Shown here piece after piece: positions 53,428 to 60,941 of a stretch of DNA of 64,000 bases (positions within the stretch are counted from its first letter, which is position 1; each line of letters starts with the position of its first letter). The stretch comes from Paractinoplanes ferrugineus (GTDB taxonomy: Bacteria; Actinomycetota; Actinomycetes; Mycobacteriales; Micromonosporaceae). Location of the stretch: contig NZ_BOMM01000050.1 in NCBI RefSeq assembly GCF_016862195.1, positions 186,001 through 250,000 on the forward strand, read 5' to 3'. The position numbers and the translations under genes are program-made. Under the pieces are notes generated by a model. That model saw only the letters and a list, made by a program, of their open reading frames with translations, searched no databases and had not been told where the DNA came from.

Positions 53428-53643
53428 CTACGCTGCGGGATCGACGGCACCGGGTGCCGCGTAGCACAGCGCCGGAATGGTTCGGCCACCGGCAACGTGG
53501 TGCAGGGTGCGGCCGAGCAAGACGCAGCCCATTCTTTCGTACATGCTGATGGCCGTACGGTCCTTTTCCATGACATCAAAAACCGCTCGCAGGCGCTTTC
53601 CCGCAGCGTAAGCAAGTGCGGCCTCGGCGAGCATTCGACCTAC
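53428..53643 (-). pseudogene. GNAT acetyltransferase, C-terminal fragment
   Basis: The frame ending at 53428 reads VGRMLAEAALAYAAGKRL (acetyl-CoA loop helix), then MEKDRTAISMYERMGCVLLGRTLHH, the usual GNAT motif-B end. Upstream of about 53643 the frame runs antisense to the integrase and loses homology. The N-terminal half was removed at the junction with the integrase fragment. Confidence 0.65.
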
Positions 53644-54435
53644 ACCGCGCTTGCCATCCTGGTCAGAGTGCTCGAACAGGCCAAGCGTGACGGCATCGTG
53701 GATCACAACGTCGCGCACGTGAAGGGCTGGCAGCGCGAGTACCAGCAGGCCGAGGACGAGTTGGACGATCCCCGCACGCTCGCCCTGCCGAGTTGGGAGG
53801 CTCTGACCACTCTCGCGGACGCCCTCGTCGCTCGCTCGCAGGGCCACTTCACCGGGTGGGGGCACATCGTGACCTTCGCCGCCTGCACGGCCACCCGGAT
53901 CGGCGAGGTGTCCGGCGTCCGGGCCGGGGACATCGACCGGGCAACGTGGACGTGGACCGTGCGCCGGCAGACCACACCGGGACCGGGCGGTCTGATCGAC
54001 AAGGGCACCAAGGGCAAGCGTGCTCGCAAGGTGCCGATCATCGAGGAGGTTCGGCCGATGGTGATCGAGCGGCTTGCCTCGGCGGCAGGCCCGGACGCGC
54101 GGCTGTTCACCGGACCGCGCGGCGGCCGGATCAGCACGGCGGTACTGCGCGACGCCACGCACTGGGACGAGGTGGTTGCCGCGCTGGGCTACGAGCACCT
54201 GCGGCGGCACGACCTGCGGCACACCGGCCTGACGTGGCTCGCCGATGCGGGCGTGAAGGTGCACGTCCTCCGGAAGATCGCCGGGCACGGTTCGCTGACC
54301 ACCACACAGCGGTACCTGCACCCGGATCAGCGCTCGATCAACGAGGCGGGAGATGCCCTCAGCGCCCACTTGAGGCCCCCCGGTCCCCAAACGGTCCCCA
54401 ACTCCGGGCAGCCTAGTAGGAATATCCGGATCTAG
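53497..54435 (+). pseudogene. Tyrosine recombinase, N-terminally truncated
   Basis: Integrase homology begins near 53645 (LAILVRVLEQAKRDGIVDHN) and covers the catalytic domain: Arg in CTATRIGEVSG, HDLRHTG (His-x-x-Arg), His in AGHGSLTT and nucleophile Tyr in QRYLHPD. The first about 48 codons of this open frame are antisense GNAT sequence. The arm-binding and most of the core-binding domain are missing, so site-specific activity is unlikely. It reads towards att site 3, 60 bp away, as integrases of tRNA-integrating actinobacterial elements do. Confidence 0.8.
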
Positions 54436-54445
54436 CAGAATGACA

Positions 54446-54489
54446 GAAGGGCCGTTGACTAGGGTTTATACCCTAGTCAACGGCCCTTC
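54446..54489 (-). terminator. 20-bp perfect hairpin after tRNA-Pro 3' end (site 3)
   Basis: GAAGGGCCGTTGACTAGGGT, loop TTAT, exact complement. Lies between the integrase stop (54435) and att site 3; can end transcription from both sides. Confidence 0.85.
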
Positions 54490-54495
54490 AAGATT

Positions 54496-54539
54496 GTCGG
54501 GCTGACAGGATTTGAACCTGCGACCCCTTGACCCCCAGG
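54496..54539 (-). repeat. att site 3: 3' half of tRNA-Pro
   Basis: Third identical copy of the 44-bp sequence. No CCA. The neighbouring anticodon-side sequence (ACATGAAAGG) is not tRNA, so the intact gene is not here either. Confidence 0.85.
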
Positions 54540-55099
54540 ACATGAAAGGCCCAGCGACGTGCTCACCAACGTTTTACCAGGTCACCGATAACCATACCAG
54601 GCCGAGTAAAGGTGTCGCTACCAACCACCTCCCGGTGAATCCATCATAACGCCCCTATCAGCGGTTTCTTTGCTCAGGTTCCCTCAAAGGTGTTCTCGCG
54701 GACCTTTGTCAGTGTTTTATCGGCCCGCCAGCAGGCTGCTTGAGACCAGCGAGCGGCGTGCTAACCCGTCGGCGAATCGACCCCTTGACTCGGCAGCAGA
54801 CTTCCCCGCGACTAATTCTTCTTCAGAGAAGACTCCTTCCACGAGTTCCATCGCGACTTAGCCGCTTTGTAGACCATTCCTCAGGAACCTCTCCTACTCG
54901 AATTCCGTCAACACTCAACCTGGCCGGGGCAATGCCACCGACCACATGTGGGCGAGTTTTGGATTCGGTCCTTTTGCCGCGCCCGAGGTCGCGTGCAGAC
55001 GGATACAGGCGTTCGCGCCTCAGGCGGGGCGTAACTCCGCCCACATACCCGACTCGGAAGAAGACTCGTGGCGCAGCCTGCCCAGTTAGGCAGCGCCCT
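54540..55099. other. No supported gene
   Basis: About 560 bp, partly AT-rich, between att site 3 and the second integrase remnant. Open frames here lack any recognisable sequence. Confidence 0.4.
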
Positions 55100-55485
55100 T
55101 GGCTGGATCTCGGGCTCTGTCATCAATTCGGCGATCCAGTCCGTGGCCTGCAGACGCCGGGCTGCGCTGACCCGGGCGTAGTAGCGCATGAGCGTGGCCG
55201 AATCATGGCCGAGACGCTCGGCGACCTCGTGGACGCCGTAGCCGGCGTGCAGCAGCGTCGACGCGATCAGATGCCGGATCCGATGCAGGCCGATCGGCCG
55301 GACCTTCGCCGCCACAGCAAGCTGGTTGAACCGGTCGGTCAGGTTGTCCGGTCAGGTTTGTCCGGTCGGATCGTCTGGCCCCAACGGCCGGCGAACAAAA
55401 CCGCGACGCCTGCCCCGCGCGAGCGGCCTCAGCAGGTCGAGTGTCACCGGGTCAAGTACCAACGTACGGACACCAGCCCCGGGCT
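55100..55485 (-). pseudogene. Second tyrosine recombinase remnant
   Basis: From about 55480: VLDPVTLDLLRPLARGRRR, an interruption with a partial duplication (CCGGTCAGGTTTGTCCGGTC region, stop codon), then LTDRFNQLAVAAKVRPIGLHRIRHLIAST, GYGVHEVAERLGHDSATLMRYYARV with the catalytic H-x-x-R, His and Tyr. Only the C-terminal third remains. Different subfamily from the integrase at 53497, implying another element. Confidence 0.75.
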
Positions 55486-55899
55486 TCATCCGGTGACCAT
55501 GGACTCGACGGTGTCGTAGCCGAAGTAGTAGAGCCGATGGGCGCCGTGCGGAACCATGGTCGCGGCGACCTGGCGGCGTACGTCCAGGGCGCAGGGAATC
55601 ACGGTCAGGAGCTCACCGCGCCGGAGGCCTTCGCTGTAGATGCCCAGGATCTGCTCGTAGTATGTCCAGTTCTGCAACAGCCGGTGGAACCAGGCGGTCC
55701 GGCCGTGACCTGAACCGCCCTGGTCGAGAATCCGCAGCCCTTCCTCGCCGTGCAACAACTGCACCTCGACGTCGGCGTCGAGGGCGGTGGACAGGGCCTC
55801 CAGCACCCGATCGGCGTGTTCCTGATCGGGCAGCAGGCCGGCGAGGGCATAGGTCGGATGAATCACGAATTGATCGATGTTGTCGGCGACGACCGGCAC
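55486..55899 (-). CDS. Conserved hypothetical, stress-type small protein
   Basis: 137 aa. Pattern IHPTYALAGLLPDQEHADRVLEAL, VQLLHGEEGLRILDQGGSGHG, NWTYYEQILGIYSEGLRRGELL and HRLYYFGYDTVESM resembles actinobacterial proteins related to the general-stress 17M-like fold (DUF1269 neighbourhood); naming is tentative. GTG 55899 with GAGGAG eight bases upstream. First intact chromosomal-type gene right of the island. Confidence 0.7.
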   Translation of the reverse strand: MPVVADNIDQFVIHPTYALAGLLPDQEHADRVLEALSTALDADVEVQLLHGEEGLRILDQGGSGHGRTAWFHRLLQNWTYYEQILGIYSEGLRRGELLTVIPCALDVRRQVAATMVPHGAHRLYYFGYDTVESMVTG

Positions 55900-56105
55900 G
55901 TTGCGCTCCTCAAGAGGCTCGAAGGGTGATGACCATGGCGGCAGCGCGACCAGGTCGGTGAGGTGGAGCGGATACGCTCTCCGGCCACGCTAGGAAGCGG
56001 ACGCTGTCCGCGGCTTGAGTCAGGCGACTGCGGCGGCGGCCGAACCGACGACGCTCAGTCGGTCGACTCAAGACCGCGCCGCCGCGGCCGCGGCATCATC
56101 GTCGG

Positions 56106-56564
56106 GTGACCGACCTCAGCAAACTTTTCACGCTCCTGGACGATCCGGAGATCCGGGTCCTGCTCTACGGCCTCGCCCACGCCGGCCCGGCGATCCCTGG
56201 GCCGGCGATCGCCGGCTCTCGTACCGGTCCGGCACGGCTGCGGGTCCTGGTCGCGTACCTGATCGAGACGGTACCGGTCGAGCAGCACCGCAGCTGGCTG
56301 TCGGACACCGAACGCAACACCGCGATGGGCATCGAGCAGGTCCGGGCGGTCATCGGATACGACGCGATCGCCGACGTGGCCCGGTACACCGACAGCAGCC
56401 CGGAAGCCGTCGCGTTCCAACTGGCCGCGGTGCTGCCCGACCTCGCCGACGCCCTGAGCCCCGGCGGTGTGCTGGTCGGTGCGGCCGAGTTGGCCCGGGA
56501 GCTGGACGAGGCCGCCGGCGAGAGCGATCGCTCGGGTGGCGTCTTCGGCCCGCACGTGCACTGA
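56106..56564 (+). CDS. YidB-like (DUF937) protein
   Basis: 152 aa. The C-terminal half, YDAIADVARYTDSSPEAVAFQLAAVLPDLADALSPGG, is the DUF937/YidB signature (helical bundle ending in LTPGG-like turn). The N-terminal half (LFTLLDDPEIRVLLYGLAHAG) is not conserved to my eye. GTG 56106. Cytosolic, function unknown. Convergent with the DUF1003 gene 11 bp away. Confidence 0.65.
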   Translation: MTDLSKLFTLLDDPEIRVLLYGLAHAGPAIPGPAIAGSRTGPARLRVLVAYLIETVPVEQHRSWLSDTERNTAMGIEQVRAVIGYDAIADVARYTDSSPEAVAFQLAAVLPDLADALSPGGVLVGAAELARELDEAAGESDRSGGVFGPHVH

Positions 56565-56575
56565 GCGGAGCAGGA

Positions 56576-57046
56576 TCATGCTGCCGGTCCGGGCCGGTCC
56601 AGCCGGTCGAGGATTTCCTTGGTGCCGGCCAGCTGGGCATGCATCAGGCTGGTCAGTTCCTCGACTTCGGCCTCGGCGCGCTGGTTGACCAGGTAGTCGT
56701 TGTGCGTCTGTGAACGGTCGACGGCGGCCTGCCGGTTGGCGCTCATGAGCAGAACCGGCGCCGCGTAGGCCGCCTGGAACGACAGCATGAGGTTGAGCAG
56801 GATGAACGGGTATGGATCCCAGTGCCGGACCACCGCGACGACGTTGAGCACGAGCCACCCGCCGAGCACGACGCTCTGGATGATCAGGAATCGCCAGGAC
56901 CCCAGGACGTTGGCGACGGCGTCGGCGGCACGCTCGCCCCGGGTGGACGCGCGGGGTTCGATCCGGGCGGCGAGCAGCCGCCGCCTGGCCGCGGCGTCCC
57001 GGGCCGCGGCCAGGTGCTGTTCAACGCTGTGCGATGACAGTTGCAT
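56576..57046 (-). CDS. DUF1003 membrane protein
   Basis: 156 aa, two TMs (WRFLIIQSVVLGGWLVLNVV at about 52-71 and PFILLNLMLSFQAAYAAPVLLMS about 79-101) and the conserved NRQAAVDRSQTHNDYLVN that defines DUF1003. A helical tail with EVEELTSLM follows. Function unknown; often stress-induced. ATG 57046. Confidence 0.9.
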   Translation of the reverse strand: MQLSSHSVEQHLAAARDAAARRRLLAARIEPRASTRGERAADAVANVLGSWRFLIIQSVVLGGWLVLNVVAVVRHWDPYPFILLNLMLSFQAAYAAPVLLMSANRQAAVDRSQTHNDYLVNQRAEAEVEELTSLMHAQLAGTKEILDRLDRPGPAA

Positions 57047-57237
57047 GTCGCGATCAGTACGGGCGTTGGGTGCTGGGCATGGCTGTTCCCCTCAGAACGT
57101 GTCGCAGGTCGACCGCCAGAGTGTGCGGCCCGGCTCCCGCAGGCGTCTTCGGTCGGTTGACTGCGAATCGGTGACCGACCCGCAGGCAGCGTCGGATGAC
57201 TCAAGCCGGCCCCGGCCGGGGTCCATACCGTCGACGC

Positions 57238-57993
57238 ATGGACACGGCATCGATCAACCGGCGGCGGACGCAGCTGACGTACCGGATGCTCGTCGCCGAA
57301 CAACGCCGGACGATCCGGTTGCTGCAGCAGACAATGCAGCCGGCCCAGGGCACCGCCGAGATCGCCGGCCTGCGTGTGACGGCCCGGTGCACCAGTGCCG
57401 AACCGGACCTGCAGATCGGCGGCGACTGGTATCTCGCCATCCCCTTGCCGGGTGATGACATCGTCCTGGCCGTCGGCGACACCACTGGTCACGGGCTCGC
57501 CGCCGCGGCGGGGATGCTGCGACTGAGATTCGCCATGGCCGCGCTGGCCGCGGAGGACAGTGCCCCCGCCCGCATCCTGCAGCGGCTGAACAGCATCGTC
57601 TGCCGCAGCGGCTTGGCGGTCGCGGCCAGCGCGGTGGTGGCCCGGTACCGGCCTTCGAATGGGGAGTTGACCTCGGCACGGGCCGGTCACCCGCCCGTCC
57701 TGATCGCCGGCCCGCACGGGGCGACGGCCCTCACGGACACCGGTGGGCCACTGCTCGGTGTCGTCGAGAACGCCGTCTTCGACCACACGACCCGCCGGGT
57801 TCACCTCGGCGAACACGTGCTGCTCCACACCGACGGTCTCCACCGGCGCGGGCAGACCAGGGATGACTGGACCGCCGGTCAGTCCGACCGTCTGCGCGAA
57901 ACGGACGGTGACGCTCAGGCGCTGCTGGAGCGCCTGGAATACGGGGCCAGCGGCGACGACGCCTGCTTCCTGATGGCGCAACGGCTCCACTGA
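57238..57993 (+). CDS. PP2C-type (SpoIIE) phosphatase
   Basis: 251 aa. Single SpoIIE domain: EIAGLRVTARCTSAEPDLQIGGDWYLAIPL with metal Asp, VLAVGDTTGHGLAAAAGM, ARAGHPPVLIAGPHG, and LLHTDGLHRRGQTRDDW. Hydrolyses phosphoserine on anti-sigma-factor antagonists in partner-switching cascades. No sensor domain, so input must come from partners. ATG 57238. A likely partner anti-sigma gene is not seen beside it. Confidence 0.9.
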   Translation: MDTASINRRRTQLTYRMLVAEQRRTIRLLQQTMQPAQGTAEIAGLRVTARCTSAEPDLQIGGDWYLAIPLPGDDIVLAVGDTTGHGLAAAAGMLRLRFAMAALAAEDSAPARILQRLNSIVCRSGLAVAASAVVARYRPSNGELTSARAGHPPVLIAGPHGATALTDTGGPLLGVVENAVFDHTTRRVHLGEHVLLHTDGLHRRGQTRDDWTAGQSDRLRETDGDAQALLERLEYGASGDDACFLMAQRLH

Positions 57994-58059
57994 ACCCCAG
58001 CCCTGGCCCGACCTCGACCACGAAGATCCGGTGGCCGGCCGATGGTCCACACTGACGGT

Positions 58060-60840
58060 ATGAGCACTTCGCCAACCATCCGTGGACGCGACGTGGAGCT
58101 CGCCCTGATCGGCGACCGGGTCCGCGATGCCCGTCGTGGCCTGGGTTCCACGGTGCTGGTGGAAGCCGCCGCCGGGTTCGGCAAGACGCGCCTGCTGGCC
58201 GAGGCGGCCCGGGTGGCCGGCGACGAGCAGTTCGCGATGGCCTCGGCGATCGCCGACCCGGGCGACCAGAACATGACGTTCGTCCCCATGGCGCAGCTCA
58301 TCGCCGCTCTGGCCGGGGCCCTGGGCGGCAGCGGCCAATCGGTTGTGGCCGAGTCGGCCCCCGCGTGGGACGTGACCGAGATCGAGGCTCGGCTCGAGCG
58401 GGCGGCACTGGTCAAGCCGATGATGATCTGCCTCGACGACGTCCAGTGGGCCGACCCCGGGACGATCGCGGCGCTGGGGGTGCTGCCCCGGCGGCTGCGT
58501 TCGCTGCCGATCGTGTGGATGATCGCCTACCGTCCGGGCCAGGCGCCGCCGAGCCTGCGCGACGTCGTCGACCGCCTCGTCCGGGGCGGCGCCGACCGCT
58601 TGGTGCTGGACCGTCTGGGCGAGGACGACGTCGCGCTGGTCATCTCCGACATCGTGCACGGGCAGGCCGACACCGAGCTGCTGCATCTCGCCGATCGCAC
58701 CGAGGGCAGCCCGTACCTCCTGGTCGAACTGCTCCGTGGCCTGCTCGAGGAGGGACTGGTTCACCGGAACGACGGCCTGGTCGAGCTCACCGGCGACGAG
58801 CTGCCCGTACGCGTGCGGGAGACGATGCGCGAGCGGCTGAACCGCCTGCCGAGCGGGTCGCGCCAGGCCGCCCGGGTGGCGTCCGTCCTGGGCCGTTGGT
58901 TCAGCTTCAGCCTGCTCGCGGCCATGCTCGACGTCTCGCCGGGCGCCGTCCTGGCGCCGGTCGACGAGCTGGTCCGAACCGATCTGCTCACCGAGACCGC
59001 CGACGGCCGGCTCGGATTCCGGCACGACCTGATCCGAGAGGCGGTACGCGACACCCTGCCGGCCTCGGCCCGCCGCGCGCTGCAGCGTCAGGCCGCCGAC
59101 CTCATGCTCGCCCGCGGAGCACCGCCCCTTCAGGTCGCCAGCCTCCTCGTCGCCGGCGCCGACACGGGTGACCGCTTCGCGGCCGAGACCCTGCTGAGCG
59201 CCGCCCGGTCGCTGCGCTCGCTGGACGCGGCGGCCGCGGCCGACCTCGGCCGTAAGGCGCTCGACATGATCGGGCCGGAGGATCCCTTGCGGGGGCCGCT
59301 GGTCGCGCAGGTGGCGTTGTCGCTCCACATCGCCGGGCGCGCGGAGGAGGGCAAGGCATTCGCGGACACCGCGCTGCGTACGGTGCTCCCACCGGCGCAG
59401 GAAGCGGAGATCCGGCTGCAGATCGCCAAGATGTTGTGGATCCCGGCCGAGGACCGGGTCGACGCCGCCCGGCGCGCCCTCGCGCTCGACGGCGTTCCCC
59501 TCGATGTACGAGCCAACCTCCTCGCCAACCTGGTCTCGAGTTCGCAGGGTGCGGGGCGTTTCGCCGAGGCGAAGGCGCTCGGGCCCGAGGCCGAGCAGGC
59601 CGCGGCGGCTTCCGGCGATCCGACGGTCGCCGCGTTCACCGACATGTGCCTGGCGATGATCCCGTACGCCGAGGGCCGCTTCGTCGACGCGCTCGAACGG
59701 CAGGACCGCGCCGGCAAACGCGGGACGCTGACCGACATCGACCGGCCGGAGCGCGACGCCGTACGGACGCGGTTCCTCGGTCCCGTCGAGCACCCGGCGG
59801 CGATCGTGCGTATCTGCGAGGCGGGGCTGGTCGCCGCCCACCGCGTCGGGTCGCAGTGGACCGCGATGGTCTGGGAGCAACAGCGGGCGGTCGCGCTTCT
59901 CGTGCTCGGCAGGCTCTCCGATGCCGCGGCGACCCTCGAGGGCCTGTACGAGCCGGACGAGCGCCCGCGCGTCCTCAACACCGTCGACGCCAGTGGCGTG
60001 GTCGCCCTAGGTCAGGCCGCGCTGCACCTCGGCGAGGCCCGCACCCTTGCGGTGTGCGTGGACCTGGCCACCGCGACCGTCGCCTCCACCGGCGGCGAGC
60101 TCCGCGTGCAGGCCGGCTGGCTGCTGCTCCGCGCCGCGCTGGCCCGAGGCAACGTCGCCGGCGCCCGCGAGCTGCTCGATCGCCTCGGCGGGGTGAGCAG
60201 GGGCGTGCCGCGCTGGCCGATGTGGCAGGACGACCTCGTCTGGATCGCGCGACTGGCCCAGAGCTCGGACGACAGCGCGCTGGCCGAGGCCGCCCGGATC
60301 GGCGCGGCCACCCGGGCGTCGCTCAATCCCGGGGTGGACGCGATTGCCGCCTTCACGACGTACACCGCGGCGCTGCTCGACCGCGACACCGAGGGGCTGG
60401 CCGAGGCCATGACCGGGCTGGAGCGCACCGGACGGCTGCTCGCCCATGCCTTCGCCACCGAGGACCAGGGCCGGCTGCTGCTCGATCAGGGCAAGCGCGA
60501 GACCGGCATCGAGGTGCTCTCGACCGCGCTCGAGCGGTACGCGGTACTCGGCGCGGCCTGGGACGCCGGCCGGGTCCGGCGGCGTCTTAGGGACGTCGGG
60601 GTCCGCCGCCGGCTGGGCGCGACGACCGCGCCGCGGGAGGGCTGGGCGGCCCTGACCGAGACCGAGCTCAACGTCGTCCGCCTGGTCGCCGAGGGCCAGA
60701 CCAACCGCGAGGTCGCCGAGCAGCTGTTCGTCTCGCCGCACACCGTCAGCACGCACCTGCGGCATTCCTTCGCGAAGCTCGGTGTCAACTCGCGCGTGGA
60801 CCTGGCGCGGCTGTTCGCCGAGCACGGCAACGAGCGCTGA
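58060..60840 (+). CDS. LAL-type LuxR-family transcriptional regulator (ATPase)
   Basis: 926 aa. N-terminal AAA/STAND ATPase (Walker A AAAGFGKTR, Walker B MMICLDDVQWAD), long TPR-like helical middle, C-terminal LuxR HTH (LTETELNVVRLVAEGQTNREVAEQLFVSPHTVSTHLRHSF). Large ATP-binding LuxR regulators activate sugar-metabolism or antibiotic genes on ligand binding. ATG 58060 gives the usual short lead to GRDVEL; ATG 58042 is equally open. Followed after 101 bp by a second LAL gene. Confidence 0.9.
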   Translation: MSTSPTIRGRDVELALIGDRVRDARRGLGSTVLVEAAAGFGKTRLLAEAARVAGDEQFAMASAIADPGDQNMTFVPMAQLIAALAGALGGSGQSVVAESAPAWDVTEIEARLERAALVKPMMICLDDVQWADPGTIAALGVLPRRLRSLPIVWMIAYRPGQAPPSLRDVVDRLVRGGADRLVLDRLGEDDVALVISDIVHGQADTELLHLADRTEGSPYLLVELLRGLLEEGLVHRNDGLVELTGDELPVRVRETMRERLNRLPSGSRQAARVASVLGRWFSFSLLAAMLDVSPGAVLAPVDELVRTDLLTETADGRLGFRHDLIREAVRDTLPASARRALQRQAADLMLARGAPPLQVASLLVAGADTGDRFAAETLLSAARSLRSLDAAAAADLGRKALDMIGPEDPLRGPLVAQVALSLHIAGRAEEGKAFADTALRTVLPPAQEAEIRLQIAKMLWIPAEDRVDAARRALALDGVPLDVRANLLANLVSSSQGAGRFAEAKALGPEAEQAAAASGDPTVAAFTDMCLAMIPYAEGRFVDALERQDRAGKRGTLTDIDRPERDAVRTRFLGPVEHPAAIVRICEAGLVAAHRVGSQWTAMVWEQQRAVALLVLGRLSDAAATLEGLYEPDERPRVLNTVDASGVVALGQAALHLGEARTLAVCVDLATATVASTGGELRVQAGWLLLRAALARGNVAGARELLDRLGGVSRGVPRWPMWQDDLVWIARLAQSSDDSALAEAARIGAATRASLNPGVDAIAAFTTYTAALLDRDTEGLAEAMTGLERTGRLLAHAFATEDQGRLLLDQGKRETGIEVLSTALERYAVLGAAWDAGRVRRRLRDVGVRRRLGATTAPREGWAALTETELNVVRLVAEGQTNREVAEQLFVSPHTVSTHLRHSFAKLGVNSRVDLARLFAEHGNER

Positions 60841-60941
60841 CCGCGGTCGCCGTTTAGCAGATCGCACGACCATGCGATGCGGACCATTCGCCCACGCACG
60901 TAATTTCCGATCATGGCCACCGCGACCCTGCCGACCCGACC

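Noticed and set aside
56884..59880. 998-codon minus-strand frame over PP2C and LAL genes
   Set aside because: Covers clearly identified plus-strand genes, low-complexity Arg/Gly/Gln composition, no start context.
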